A DNA stretch of 64,000 nt from an uncultured Lachnospiraceae bacterium (GCA_902793335.1 CADBCZ010000010.1:1-64000); one strand, 5' to 3'; positions 1-9,090 are shown, counted from the first letter of the stretch. Numbers and translations are program-made. The notes: generated by a model not told the origin, from the sequence alone.

Positions 1-159
1 CGTCAGTACTTGGCGAACGGATACTTTATTAAAGTATTCGTGAGTTTAGTACTGCTACGTAATGCAATGATAGTGCGAACGGGTCCCGAAGCAATTATGG
101 CTGTCACTGAAGCCGTTCACAATATCAATATCTATAAAAGTTTCGACCATAACTTGTAA
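1..159 (+). CDS. Partial open frame at the left edge, unknown
   Basis: An open frame enters from the left edge and ends at a TAA at 157-159, giving about 52 residues with a moderately hydrophobic start and the end ...IYKSFDHNL. I recognise no family. The same stretch contains a long imperfect inverted repeat (positions 4-54), so it may be a structured non-coding element rather than a gene. It would converge with the flgK-like gene that ends at 211. Bases 160-210 show nothing else that I can name. Low confidence that it is coding. Confidence 0.2.
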   Translation, partial: RQYLANGYFIKVFVSLVLLRNAMIVRTGPEAIMAVTEAVHNINIYKSFDHNL

Positions 160-210
160 TCAATAATAATTGTGTGTACGTCATACAAACAGCTTAAACA
201 AACCCAAATT

Positions 211-2100
211 TCATCCCGTCTGATTAATGAGCTTATCATATACCTCATTTAATATTGAAATAACCTTACTTGAAAGATTATATCCGTTCTGATACATAAC
301 CAGGCTTGCAGCTTCCTCGTTAGTATCTACAGATGAAATAGATTGTCTCTGCTTATTAATTACTGTAGCTACCTCATCCATATTCTTTGAAAATGATTCA
401 TATTTTGATATTTCAACCGCCTGTGAAGTGGTTATAGCCTGTAAAAACTGCGTTGGTGTACCCTGTGCAAACATGTTTCTATCACTCATTCCGGCTATAA
501 CTTTATCAAGCACTCCTTTAGCTTCTTTGTTCCCCTGCTCAATATCCGCCTTATACGATACAGCAAGCTTATTCTGATCCATCATTATATCCTGATTGAC
601 AGCCCAGTTAAGTGCAGTCAGACGATAGTAAGAACCTTCTTTGGAAATCAGTTTGTCTGATAACTTGATATTACCTTCGTCATCTCTCTCTGTGAGAACG
701 TAATCCTCACCCCTGGTATTAGTTGTTGTAAAGAGATCCAAAGCGGCATCGCCGTTAGCATCAGCACCTGCTGTCACAACATCATTCATATAATTTGAAA
801 ATGTTCTGACAAACTCATTAAGCTGTGTCATGTAATAGGGGATACCCTTGCAATCAATTCTTTTTCCCATTATAGCTTCTTTACTAAGAAGATATGTGGG
901 ATCAAGATCCGCCTTTATTCTCTCACCATTTTCATCATCCATTGTTAGGTTTTTGAATTTTATCGATATAAGTTTATGGTCGGCATCATATGTTCCTTCA
1001 AATCCATCAAAATAATAATCCTTACAGTTAAGCGAAATGATACCCTCATCAGGAAGATTTAATTTATCAACCGAAACAGGAGGATTAAGACTAACCTCCA
1101 CACTGTAATCACTTGTATTAACAGTTTCTATAGTTCCCGCAAACGGATTATAGTTATTACCGTCACGAACATCCATCAAGCCTTTGATTCTTCCTGTAAC
1201 ATTAGTACTGTTAAAATTTAACTCTTCTCCTAAACTTCCGTTAAGTCCCTGCCAGTACACATCATATAAACCATCGATATCATTCTGATTTACATTTTCT
1301 TTTCTTGCTGCAACCCTTAACTGTTTACATTCCATTTCATCAACCAAAACTGTGTTGCCGATTCTGACTTCATATCGGCTTGCACCCGATTTTGTAGCCT
1401 CCGCACCAATACCATAGGTAATCGGTACTTCGTTGACCTCAACATTTATAAGTTCTGAAAGCTGATCTACAAGAACCTCCCTCTGATCTCTAAGATCATT
1501 GGCATCGCCCCATCTGGTTTCAATATTCATAATCTGCTGATTAAGAGTAAAGATCTGTGATGCTATAGAATTGATCTCATCCACATGTATTGCTATCTCA
1601 TTATTGATATCTCTCTGCGAATTCTGATAGTTTGTAGCAGTCTCTTTAACAAGATCTGTAAAATTGTTAACACACTGTATAAACTGTGTTCTATAGGTTG
1701 CGTCAGCCGGACTGGCGGCAAGATCCTGCATTGCACTGTCTAATTTTGACAATAGTTTCGTGTATCCTGTCTCAGACTGCATCTCATTAAGATATGTCTG
1801 CATCTGATCCAATTGTTCCTGTTTTGCCTTATACTCATTATATTTTGATTCGGCAGCATGATACTTGGTGTCATAGTAGACATTTCTCTGCTGTTCTATA
1901 CCGGTCATCTCAACACCGGTACCCATCATACCTGCTGTATTACTCACACGAATAGGGGTAGATGCCTTAGAACCCACCACCTGTCTGCTGTATCCCTTCA
2001 CATCGGCATTGGATATGTTATGTGCAGTTGTATTAAGATTTGCCTGATAATAAGAAAGTCCTGACAACCCTGTATTCAATCCCAAAAATGTTGACGGCAT
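211..2100 (-). CDS. flgK: Flagellar hook-associated protein FlgK, second paralog
   Basis: A 629-residue FlgK-type hook-filament junction protein (HAP1). The N-terminus has the axial-family signature, with an HNISNADVKGYSRQ-type motif at about residues 27-41. The C-terminus has the amphipathic MYQNGYNLSSKVISILNEVYDKL segment typical of FlgK in content (written here only in part: MYQNGYNLSSKVISIL). The central several hundred residues are variable. The start is supported by an AAGGAGGGG site 3-4 bases before the ATG. It lies 24 bases downstream of another flgK-like gene, in a position where Bacillus has flgL. It is longer than usual FlgL and lacks FlgL-like ends, so FlgK is the better call. It may form a second junction zone or substitute for FlgL; that is inference. 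Confidence 0.85.
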   Translation of the reverse strand: MPSTFLGLNTGLSGLSYYQANLNTTAHNISNADVKGYSRQVVGSKASTPIRVSNTAGMMGTGVEMTGIEQQRNVYYDTKYHAAESKYNEYKAKQEQLDQMQTYLNEMQSETGYTKLLSKLDSAMQDLAASPADATYRTQFIQCVNNFTDLVKETATNYQNSQRDINNEIAIHVDEINSIASQIFTLNQQIMNIETRWGDANDLRDQREVLVDQLSELINVEVNEVPITYGIGAEATKSGASRYEVRIGNTVLVDEMECKQLRVAARKENVNQNDIDGLYDVYWQGLNGSLGEELNFNSTNVTGRIKGLMDVRDGNNYNPFAGTIETVNTSDYSVEVSLNPPVSVDKLNLPDEGIISLNCKDYYFDGFEGTYDADHKLISIKFKNLTMDDENGERIKADLDPTYLLSKEAIMGKRIDCKGIPYYMTQLNEFVRTFSNYMNDVVTAGADANGDAALDLFTTTNTRGEDYVLTERDDEGNIKLSDKLISKEGSYYRLTALNWAVNQDIMMDQNKLAVSYKADIEQGNKEAKGVLDKVIAGMSDRNMFAQGTPTQFLQAITTSQAVEISKYESFSKNMDEVATVINKQRQSISSVDTNEEAASLVMYQNGYNLSSKVISILNEVYDKLINQTG

Positions 2101-2124
2101 ATTACCCCTCCTTTACTGATAGAA

Positions 2125-3933
2125 CTATCCCAATTTATTGATAAGATGCTCCACCATTTCTGATACAACAGTAAAATATCTTGAAGCTGCATTAAAGCCC
2201 TGCTGAAATTTGATCATGTTACTAAGTTCTTCATCAGTAGAAACTCCAACAACTGACTGTCTCTGATTTTCCAGTTCCTTAACTGATTTGTTCTGTGATT
2301 CTGCAATTCCGTTATAAGTTCTACCTTTATTAGCAAAATCAGCTATAAATTCTTTATAGTATCCCATAAAATTGTTGGTGACAAGACTGTTCGGGTTAAG
2401 TGTTGTGAAATCTTCATTCCACACCTGAACCAACTTATCCGCAACACTCTGCAATTCCTCGTTTTGTGCATTTGACAGTGTTAACAAACTCGGGTTCTTA
2501 ATAAGTTTATCATTAACTTGAAAATTACCCAGGGTATACATCGAAAGATATTCATCCTCATATTCAGGATTAAGTTCCCTTACCTTTTGTTTGGTTCCAT
2601 CCGCCAATGTCACTTCAACTTCATCTTTATATCTTGGGACAGTATTTCTTATGAAAAGTTCTGTACCTTGAATCATATTGTCTGCACCCATACCATAACC
2701 TGCATTTTCCCAGTCTAAAACTGTCATAGTCTGACCGTTAGCAAGCGTAATCTCTTTGTTAGGACACAGTATATCGTTAATCTTAGTTACAACACCATGA
2801 ACCAGTTGATCAAACTGTGCTATAATATTATTAACAGTATACGGTTCAAGATAAGTATTATAATAGTCTCTTTCTTTCGCAAATTCCTCATATTCAATCT
2901 GATAATTATTATAATCCGTCTGATACTGAAGCAAAGCACTTTGATACTCTGCATCATTTTCATAACCAGACTCTATCGGTCTTACCGGTGCTTTCGGTGT
3001 AATCGGAATATCCGTATAATTTGCTACCCAGTCGCCTCTCGACATTATTATTCCTTTGAGCGACCCAACATCTGTTCCCGCATCAGCATCCGGAACTCTA
3101 GATAAAGTAAATAAGTCCGCCTGATCATCCTTCCATACAGGAATATAATATTCACACGAATCACTGGCCGGTCTTACATCGAGTTCATAGACTTTATCCA
3201 TACTGACCAGGCACCTGTTCTCAATATATACATCCACTCCGGCATCAGCATTTTCTTTGTAGCTTAACGATACCAATCCACCAAGCTTATCAAGAGCAGC
3301 ATCTCTCATATCTCTGTAATCATTAGCACTCTCAACTCCCGCTGCCTCTATCTTGGTAATCTTATAGTTAAGATCATATATCTTATTAGCAAGCTCATTT
3401 ATCTCATCAACCTGATCCTTGATCTCAGTATTGAGATTCTTCTGATATGTCGTAAGCTGTTTGAATATCTCATTGGACTGATCGGCAAATGTAACACAAC
3501 TTGCAATAAATGAACTTCTGGTAACAATACTGTTAGACTCCTTTTGAAGCTCCTGTGCAGACGACCACAGGTTCTGCATATAAGAACGAAAATCACTGCT
3601 TTCCAACTCGCCGAAATAATTCTCAACCTCGGAAACCACATCATATTTGGACTGATAAAACTGTTCACGCCCAACCTCATTGCGGTACGCCTTATCTATA
3701 AAACGATCTCTTACTAATCTAAGGTCCGCCACCTTGGTTCCAAGTCCCTGCTGGTTCTTACCTACAGCGCTGCTTCCAAAAGTATGATAAGAGAGATCCG
3801 ACATAATAACCTGCTGTCTGGAATATCCTTCCGTTTCTGCATTGGTTATATTATGTGCCGTAGCATTAAGAGCGTATTGACTTGCCTGCATGCCTGTTGC
3901 ACCAACATAAAAATTGCCCAATGTAGTTGCCAT
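2125..3933 (-). CDS. flgK: Flagellar hook-associated protein FlgK, first paralog
   Basis: A 602-residue FlgK homolog, HAP1, that joins the hook to the filament after export by the flagellar type III apparatus. The N-terminal axial motif reads HNITNAETEGYSRQQ (about residues 27-41), and the C-terminus reads FQQGFNAASRYFTVVSEMVEHL, a normal FlgK D0 helix. A Pro/Tyr-rich insert near residues 310-365 interrupts the variable core. The start has an AAAGGAG site. It follows flgN by 32 bases, as in the Bacillus flgM-flgN-flgK order, and FlgN is the expected export chaperone for it. It shares overall plan with the downstream paralog but the two are clearly diverged. Confidence 0.9.
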   Translation of the reverse strand: MATTLGNFYVGATGMQASQYALNATAHNITNAETEGYSRQQVIMSDLSYHTFGSSAVGKNQQGLGTKVADLRLVRDRFIDKAYRNEVGREQFYQSKYDVVSEVENYFGELESSDFRSYMQNLWSSAQELQKESNSIVTRSSFIASCVTFADQSNEIFKQLTTYQKNLNTEIKDQVDEINELANKIYDLNYKITKIEAAGVESANDYRDMRDAALDKLGGLVSLSYKENADAGVDVYIENRCLVSMDKVYELDVRPASDSCEYYIPVWKDDQADLFTLSRVPDADAGTDVGSLKGIIMSRGDWVANYTDIPITPKAPVRPIESGYENDAEYQSALLQYQTDYNNYQIEYEEFAKERDYYNTYLEPYTVNNIIAQFDQLVHGVVTKINDILCPNKEITLANGQTMTVLDWENAGYGMGADNMIQGTELFIRNTVPRYKDEVEVTLADGTKQKVRELNPEYEDEYLSMYTLGNFQVNDKLIKNPSLLTLSNAQNEELQSVADKLVQVWNEDFTTLNPNSLVTNNFMGYYKEFIADFANKGRTYNGIAESQNKSVKELENQRQSVVGVSTDEELSNMIKFQQGFNAASRYFTVVSEMVEHLINKLG

Positions 3934-3965
3934 AATCGTCTCTCCTTTCTATAAAAAATAACGCT

Positions 3966-4481
3966 TTACTGTTTTGTATCAAATGAGGATCTTGCACCTC
4001 CGAGTGTCGCTCCACTGTATGTAGCACCACTATAGTTAGCAGTTTCCGGCGCCTGATTAAGTGATTGTACAAGATTAATCGAATACTCTGTCATCTCCAG
4101 CGCTTCTTTTAACAACTCCTGATTATGAAGATTAACCTGTCTAAGCTCCTCTACCTGTTTCAGCATCTTGTCCTTAACAACAATCAAAGGATGCTGAAAT
4201 TCCGGCTGTTTCTCCATTGCTTTGATAATTTCCGAAACAGTGATGGTCTTCGCATCCCTTCCCAATACTGTTGCAATCTCAGTGAGTATCTTGTCCCTTC
4301 TGTGAGACACAGCTGTAATATCATCAACGATTTTCTGTTCTCTTGCATTAGCATCAGATAAGCGCTTCAGATCATTGGCTACTATCACAGGAGTCTTAGC
4401 CATAGATTCCTTCGTAAGTTCGTCATACAGGCTGCTTTCTTCTTCTAAAACCGTAATAAGATTCTCAATTAAGCTTGCCAT
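3966..4481 (-). CDS. flgN: Flagellar export chaperone FlgN
   Basis: A 171-residue, largely helical protein with the FlgN layout: N-terminal MASLIENLITVLEEE, then a long heptad-rich helix pair ending near residue 145. The tail is a Ser/Gly/Ala-rich segment with a short GATYSGATLGGA repeat. FlgN binds hook-associated proteins before export. It sits between flgM and flgK, where Bacillus has its flgN (yvyG). An AAGGAGAAGG site precedes the ATG. Sequence conservation in this family is weak, so the call rests on length, helical pattern and synteny. Confidence 0.8.
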   Translation of the reverse strand: MASLIENLITVLEEESSLYDELTKESMAKTPVIVANDLKRLSDANAREQKIVDDITAVSHRRDKILTEIATVLGRDAKTITVSEIIKAMEKQPEFQHPLIVVKDKMLKQVEELRQVNLHNQELLKEALEMTEYSINLVQSLNQAPETANYSGATYSGATLGGARSSFDTKQ

Positions 4482-4517
4482 AGCCTTCTCCTTATCGAAA
4501 TATCATAATATATCGGT

Positions 4518-4805
4518 CTAAATTGATTTTGCTTCAAATGCCGCGATCAGCTTATCAGCAAAACTTTCCGGACTAACCTGATAGGTTCCGTTTGCCATTT
4601 TTGCAGAAAGCTCATTAACTTTATCTTCTCTGATATCAGGAACATTCTTAAGTGCATTCTTTGCTATCTGCATATCCTTTGCAACACTCGAAAATGATAC
4701 TTTATCTAAAGTAGCTCCTGCTCCTACTGCATTTGTATTATAACCTTTTGAAATTTTTGATGTCCCGTAAACCTGGGAAATTTGATTATATGCTCCAACT
4801 CTCAT
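4518..4805 (-). CDS. flgM: Anti-sigma-28 factor FlgM
   Basis: A 95-residue FlgM. It holds sigma-28 (FliA/SigD) inactive until it is exported through the finished hook-basal body. The C-terminal half carries the usual FlgM pattern, with VSFSSVAKDMQIAKNAL followed by REDKVNELSAKMANGTYQV and the closing helix. I chose the ATG at 4805 because an AAGGAGGAAGG site lies just before it; an upstream in-frame ATG nine codons earlier has no such site. A sigma-28-like promoter lies about 75-100 bases upstream, which fits autoregulation of the flgM-flgN-flgK operon. Confidence 0.9.
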   Translation of the reverse strand: MRVGAYNQISQVYGTSKISKGYNTNAVGAGATLDKVSFSSVAKDMQIAKNALKNVPDIREDKVNELSAKMANGTYQVSPESFADKLIAAFEAKSI

Positions 4806-4880
4806 GGTTACACCTTCCTCCTTAATTAGCACCGGTATTACCCGGTTGACTATAAAGATATTTTAATAAACTCATATATT

Positions 4881-4907
4881 ATATCGGAACAATTGCAAAA
4901 ATCATTA
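4881..4907 (-). promoter_or_regulatory. Sigma-28-type promoter for flgM operon
   Basis: On the minus strand TAAT (4904-4907), a 15-base spacer, then TCCGATAT (4881-4888). The sigma-28 consensus used here is TAAA-N15-GCCGATAT, so ten of twelve positions fit. It lies about 75 bases before the flgM start codon. Confidence 0.65.
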
Positions 4908-4982
4908 TAGTTTATTTTAAAAATAATAAAAAAGCAGGCATAGCCTTATTATTCAACCAACAAAACCTGTCAAAATATGAAA

Positions 4983-5009
4983 GACTGCCGAAAACACACT
5001 CCGGCAGTC
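4983..5009 (-). terminator. Hairpin terminator after yvyF
   Basis: Perfect 8-base stem GACTGCCG/CGGCAGTC (4983-4990 with 5002-5009), 11-base loop. On the minus strand a TTTCATATTTT tract follows. It would separate comFC-yvyF from the sigma-28 promoter of flgM. Confidence 0.7.
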
Positions 5010-5023
5010 CAATTAATATTTGC

Positions 5024-5425
5024 TCATTTATCCATAAATCTCATTCTTGCCGCTTCTCTATGCTTCCTTGCAACAACTGAATCTTCAGTCTTATACATAT
5101 CATCAACTTTCCCCAGCAAATTATCTTTGCACTTCTGACAAAGTCTTCCTGAACGAATCATAGCTCCGCAACTCTCGCAGTCTATTCCCACACCTGATTT
5201 TTCGGAAAAAGCCAATCTCTCCTCTCTTATCCAACGCTGAATCTGCTTAGCAGACACATCATTTGCAGCTGCAACCTGTGTGATTCCATCTGAAGGATTC
5301 TCCTCAACATACTGCTTAACTTCCTGAAACTTTTCTTCAAGCTTTTCTTTACAACTTTGACAGATATTAGGACCTGTCAGATAATTAAAAATTCTTTTGC
5401 ACTGTCGGCATGTTCTCACTTCCAT
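5024..5425 (-). CDS. yvyF: YvyF-type flagellar operon zinc protein
   Basis: A 133-residue protein with two zinc-knuckle-like cysteine pairs at each end: CRQC...CQSC (residues 6-25) and CESCG...CQKC (about 83-100). Between them is a helix-turn-helix-like segment, ITQVAAANDVSAKQIQRWI, at about residues 48-66. This is the plan of YvyF, found beside comFC and flgM in Bacillus and many Clostridia. Its function is not well known and it is thought to have a regulatory role. An AAGGAGG site precedes the ATG. It is followed by a terminator, so it is probably cotranscribed with comFC upstream. Confidence 0.8.
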   Translation of the reverse strand: MEVRTCRQCKRIFNYLTGPNICQSCKEKLEEKFQEVKQYVEENPSDGITQVAAANDVSAKQIQRWIREERLAFSEKSGVGIDCESCGAMIRSGRLCQKCKDNLLGKVDDMYKTEDSVVARKHREAARMRFMDK

Positions 5426-5461
5426 AAATGTAACCTCCTTGTCTTGTAATTAAACCAACAC

Positions 5462-6172
5462 TTATGAATACCCTCTTCCTATTGCGATAACACTACAATA
5501 CACTTTACCCGTTCCATAAGTCTTGAGCACCTCCGTACATGAGACCACGGTCGCCCCACTTGTGTATATGTCATCAACCAATAATACTGTATTTAATTTT
5601 ACATCATTTTTGCCAATTTTGAAAGCATTTTTTAGATTTTTAATCCTCTCTGCATCATCTAATTCTTTTTGAGGCGCTGTGTCATTACACCTAAACAGGT
5701 AATCCGGATAAACAGGTACACCAATCCTCTTTGACAGTTCATTTGCCAACAGCTCCGCCTGATTATAGCCACGCTTTCTCCTCTTATTGGGATGTACGGG
5801 GACAGGCACTATGCCATCTATGCCTAATATCAAAAAATTTCTTCCATACCTCTTCATAATACAGTCAGCATAGACTCGCGCATAATCCCTCTGATTCTTG
5901 TATTTAAACTCATATATCGAAGCTTTCACCTTATTTTCATAGGCAAATGCAGCAAAGCACCTTTCAAAATTCTTAGGTATCCTCCTGCAATCTTCACAGT
6001 ATTCGTCTTCTTCATTTTCAATCTGTTTTCCACATTTAAGACACACCGGCTCATTTATCCATGGAACATCCATCTTGCACTTTTCACACATTCCATCCTT
6101 CCCATACGGTCTTATCTGCCCACAAACCGGACACCTCTGTGGAAACATCAAATCCACTATACTCCCCGCCAA
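5462..6172 (-). CDS. comFC: ComFC-like phosphoribosyltransferase
   Basis: A 236-residue ComF-family protein. The N-terminus has two zinc-binding pairs (CPVC...CEKC and CLKC...CEDC, about residues 14-60). The C-terminal phosphoribosyltransferase domain has the PRPP loop LLVDDIYTSGAT (about residues 197-208) and the RKRGYNQAELLA motif near 130. ComFC is needed for DNA uptake in Bacillus, but the family is also common in non-competent bacteria. Start codon is TTG with an AAGGG site 7 bases before it. Its place upstream of yvyF matches Bacillus. The full late-competence comF helicase gene is not next to it. Confidence 0.85.
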   Translation of the reverse strand: MAGSIVDLMFPQRCPVCGQIRPYGKDGMCEKCKMDVPWINEPVCLKCGKQIENEEDEYCEDCRRIPKNFERCFAAFAYENKVKASIYEFKYKNQRDYARVYADCIMKRYGRNFLILGIDGIVPVPVHPNKRRKRGYNQAELLANELSKRIGVPVYPDYLFRCNDTAPQKELDDAERIKNLKNAFKIGKNDVKLNTVLLVDDIYTSGATVVSCTEVLKTYGTGKVYCSVIAIGRGYS

Positions 6173-6285
6173 TTATTATCCCTTCTCTCTCATCCATTCT
6201 TTTTTCTTCTAATTTAAGCAATTGTGATATTATAAGTGAAACTACCGTAAGCTGTGTATTTTATAGTTTGTTTTCGTAAATTGTC

Positions 6286-8559
6286 TTAAACCTGTCCAAA
6301 CTCTTTAAGTCTCAAATCCAACGATGAATACCGTTTCTGCTCATCATTATTCCTTATCATCGTCTCAACCATATATCCGTTTCCGACAATAACAACGCAA
6401 TTCCTAGCACGCGTAACCGCCGTATACAGAAGATTTCTGTTCATAAGAATCTTAGGCCCGTTAAGTAATGGTAAAACAACTGCAGGATATTCACTTCCCT
6501 GGGACTTATGGATTGTAATTGCATATGATAATTCCAATTCATCCAGCATATTGTATGGATATCTTACTTCTTTGTCATCATCAAATGTAACAATGACCTC
6601 CTCATTATACTCATCAATTTCCTTAATTACACCCATATCTCCGTTAAATATTCCAAGACCCTCCTCAGCTCTGAACCTGCCCTTTTCACTGTAAATGCAC
6701 CATTCAAGCTTGTAATTATTGCGTATCTGCATAACCTTATCGCCTTCTCTAAAGATTATACCACTTTCAAGCTCTTTTTCCTTTTTGTCCTTCGTCGGAG
6801 GGTTTAACACCTTCTGAAGCTCTGCATTTAAAACATTCACACCGAGTGGACCGTTACGCATAGGTGTTAAAACCTGTATCTCTGAAGATGTACATCCGAC
6901 ATAAGGCGGCAGCTTTCTTGAAAGGAGCGCTCCCGTCTCTGTTAAGGTTTCATGCGCACCGTCTCTTGGAACATAGAAAAAATCCTTGCTCCTATTATCC
7001 AAAACTATCGGTTCACCATTGTTAATTTTGTGTGCATTTTCAACAATACTGCTTCCGGTCTCCTGTCTGAATATCCTCTTAAGAGATACCACCGGCAGCA
7101 TTTTCGAGCGTATTATGTCCTTCAAAACATTACCCGCCCCGACAGACGGCAGCTGGTCCTGATCACCGACCAATATCAAATGAGCGCCATACGGTATTGC
7201 CTCTACCAGTGCATGCATAAGGGGTTGATCTACCATAGACATTTCATCGATAATAATAACATCCGCCTCTAACGGATTGTCTGCATTTCTTTCAAAACCT
7301 GCCACCCTGCCGGATTCGTCATCGATACCGACTCCGGAAATTTCCAAAAGTCTGTGTATTGTCTGTGCAGCATAACCCGTCGCCTCCGTCATTCGTTTTG
7401 CAGCCCTTCCCGTCGGAGCCGCAAGCAGTGGATCATAGCCTTCATCTACAAAATATCTGATAATCGCATTTATAGTAGTTGTCTTTCCTGTTCCCGGACC
7501 TCCGGTTATCACAGTCACACCATTCTTTGCCGCCTGTATCACAGCTTCCTTCTGCATTTCATCCAAATGAATATGCGTATGTTCTTCAATCCTGCTGATA
7601 GCCTTATCTATCCCATGATCTTCAACATTTTTTGTAAGTCCAAGCTCAATAAGCTTTCTGGCCGTATTTTTCTCCTGACCGTAATAATAAGGTGAATAAA
7701 CGACCTCTTCACCGTTAATATCCTTTATTACCACTTTCCTGTCTACTCCCAGATTAAAAAGCTGCGTTTCCACATTATCCAGTGAAATCGCCATATCTTC
7801 TGCATTTATCTGTTCCTGTTTTCCATCCTTTTCCAGAAGTTGCACTGTCCAACTGACCAGGGTATTCTTTGGAAGATAAATGTGTCCAAGTCCCGCAGCC
7901 TGATTAAGTGTGTATAATATAGCAGCCCTTATGCGAAACTCCGAAAGAATTCCTATACCGCCACGCATTGCAATTGCGTCAGCCGTCTTAAAGCCAACTC
8001 CGCTTATGTCCTCAGCTATCTTATATGGGTTTTCTTTGACTATCGCATATAGCCTGCCACCATATTCAGTGTATATTTTAACAGCCAGAGCCGATGATAT
8101 CCCATACTTTGATAAAAACATCAGTGCCTCTCTCATCTCCTGTTTCTCGATGAATTGTACACCTATCTCATTGGCTTTCCTCTCAGAAATACCTTTAATT
8201 TCGGCAAGTCTTTCCGGCTCCATCTCAATTATTCTGAAGGTATCTGTGCCGAATTTCTTAATTATGCGTTTTGCCATAATAGCGCCTACGCCTTTAATAG
8301 CACCTGAACCTAAATATCTTTCCATACTATATATATCATCAGGCATGGCAACTTCATATTCTGAAACTACAAATTGCAATCCATATTGACGGTTTTCTTT
8401 ATATCCTCCCGAAACTTTAATGTACATTCCTTCTTCTATCCCGGTAATATATCCTGTCATAGTCTCATCATCACCGTCATCAGTCTCGACCGCAAAAACA
8501 ATATATGTATTTTTGTCGTTTTTATAAATTATTTTTGAAACAATACCCTGTTTTTCCAT
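6286..8559 (-). CDS. recD2: RecD2-type 5'-3' DNA helicase
   Basis: A 757-residue superfamily 1B helicase of the RecD2 class, which acts without RecBC. The N-terminal region (about 1-80) looks like an OB fold, followed by helix-hairpin-helix segments (about 85-200, e.g. IKGVGAIMAKRI and ISGVGFKTADAIA). Walker A is TGGPGTGKTTT near residue 350, Walker B is VIIIDEMSMVD near 436, and the C-terminal motif AITIHKSQGSEYP is near 683. It functions in DNA repair and replication fork processing in Firmicutes. The length is normal for RecD2. It is read away from the XRE gene at 8707 across a 147-base spacer. Confidence 0.92.
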   Translation of the reverse strand: MEKQGIVSKIIYKNDKNTYIVFAVETDDGDDETMTGYITGIEEGMYIKVSGGYKENRQYGLQFVVSEYEVAMPDDIYSMERYLGSGAIKGVGAIMAKRIIKKFGTDTFRIIEMEPERLAEIKGISERKANEIGVQFIEKQEMREALMFLSKYGISSALAVKIYTEYGGRLYAIVKENPYKIAEDISGVGFKTADAIAMRGGIGILSEFRIRAAILYTLNQAAGLGHIYLPKNTLVSWTVQLLEKDGKQEQINAEDMAISLDNVETQLFNLGVDRKVVIKDINGEEVVYSPYYYGQEKNTARKLIELGLTKNVEDHGIDKAISRIEEHTHIHLDEMQKEAVIQAAKNGVTVITGGPGTGKTTTINAIIRYFVDEGYDPLLAAPTGRAAKRMTEATGYAAQTIHRLLEISGVGIDDESGRVAGFERNADNPLEADVIIIDEMSMVDQPLMHALVEAIPYGAHLILVGDQDQLPSVGAGNVLKDIIRSKMLPVVSLKRIFRQETGSSIVENAHKINNGEPIVLDNRSKDFFYVPRDGAHETLTETGALLSRKLPPYVGCTSSEIQVLTPMRNGPLGVNVLNAELQKVLNPPTKDKKEKELESGIIFREGDKVMQIRNNYKLEWCIYSEKGRFRAEEGLGIFNGDMGVIKEIDEYNEEVIVTFDDDKEVRYPYNMLDELELSYAITIHKSQGSEYPAVVLPLLNGPKILMNRNLLYTAVTRARNCVVIVGNGYMVETMIRNNDEQKRYSSLDLRLKEFGQV

Positions 8560-8587
8560 TTTTTATCATCCTGTTTTTCAGATTATA

Positions 8588-8627
8588 TGTTAACATGTAG
8601 TTATCACAATATAACCGTACGTTAACA
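8588..8627. promoter_or_regulatory. Inverted-repeat operator candidate between recD2 and XRE gene
   Basis: Two 17-base arms (8588-8604 and 8611-8627) around a 6-base spacer match at 13 of 17 positions when one is reversed. Each arm contains GTTAAC. The site lies in the divergent intergenic region, so it could be the binding site for the XRE protein encoded at 8707. Confidence 0.45.
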
Positions 8628-8706
8628 TATGTGTATTTTATTGATCATATGCACTATACTCACAAGCAAAGTATAACTTACAGTGAGCACGGAGGTATAG
8701 CGTAAT

Positions 8707-9021
8707 ATGAAAGTTGATGTAGATTCTTCATATCCATCTTTTGAGAATCGTGATCTTTTTGTTGAGCTCGGCGAACATATTGCCTTCTACAGAAGGCGTG
8801 CCAACTATACCCAAAAAGAACTTGCCGAGAGAATTCATATTTCACGAGCTTATTTAAGCAGAATTGAAACGCCAAATTCAAGCCAGTCATTTTCTTTAGA
8901 AATCCTGTTTAACATCAGCAGGGAACTCAACGTACCTGTACAATATTTCTTTGAACCATTTCCAACCCCTTCAAAGACTGTGGAAATAAGAAATACCGTC
9001 AAGACAAAGAAGCGCCAATAA
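8707..9021 (+). CDS. XRE-family HTH transcriptional regulator
   Basis: A 104-residue protein with one Cro/C1-type helix-turn-helix at about residues 22-75: YTQKELAERIHISRAYLSRIE is the HTH core in content (given in part, YTQKELAERIHISRAYLSRI). The rest is a short basic tail ending KTKKRQ. It probably binds DNA as a dimer. A GGAGG site lies 11 bases before the ATG. It is a single-gene unit bounded by the divergent recD2 gene and a strong bidirectional terminator. The target is unknown; the inverted repeat upstream suggests autoregulation. Confidence 0.85.
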   Translation: MKVDVDSSYPSFENRDLFVELGEHIAFYRRRANYTQKELAERIHISRAYLSRIETPNSSQSFSLEILFNISRELNVPVQYFFEPFPTPSKTVEIRNTVKTKKRQ

Positions 9022-9039
9022 ATCAAATAATAGATTACC

Positions 9040-9070
9040 AAAGGGCAAGGTACTATGCACCTTGCCCTTT
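9040..9070. terminator. Bidirectional terminator
   Basis: A 12-base perfect stem, AAAGGGCAAGGT (9040-9051) with ACCTTGCCCTTT (9059-9070), and a 7-base loop. It lies between the convergent XRE gene and the BlaI-like gene, and has A/T runs on both sides. Confidence 0.85.
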
Positions 9071-9090
9071 CTATATATATCGCATAACTT

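Noticed and set aside
3399-3680. A 93-residue minus-strand frame inside flgK
   Set aside because: It is an alternate frame of a firmly identified gene, rich in Arg and Ser, with no ribosome site.
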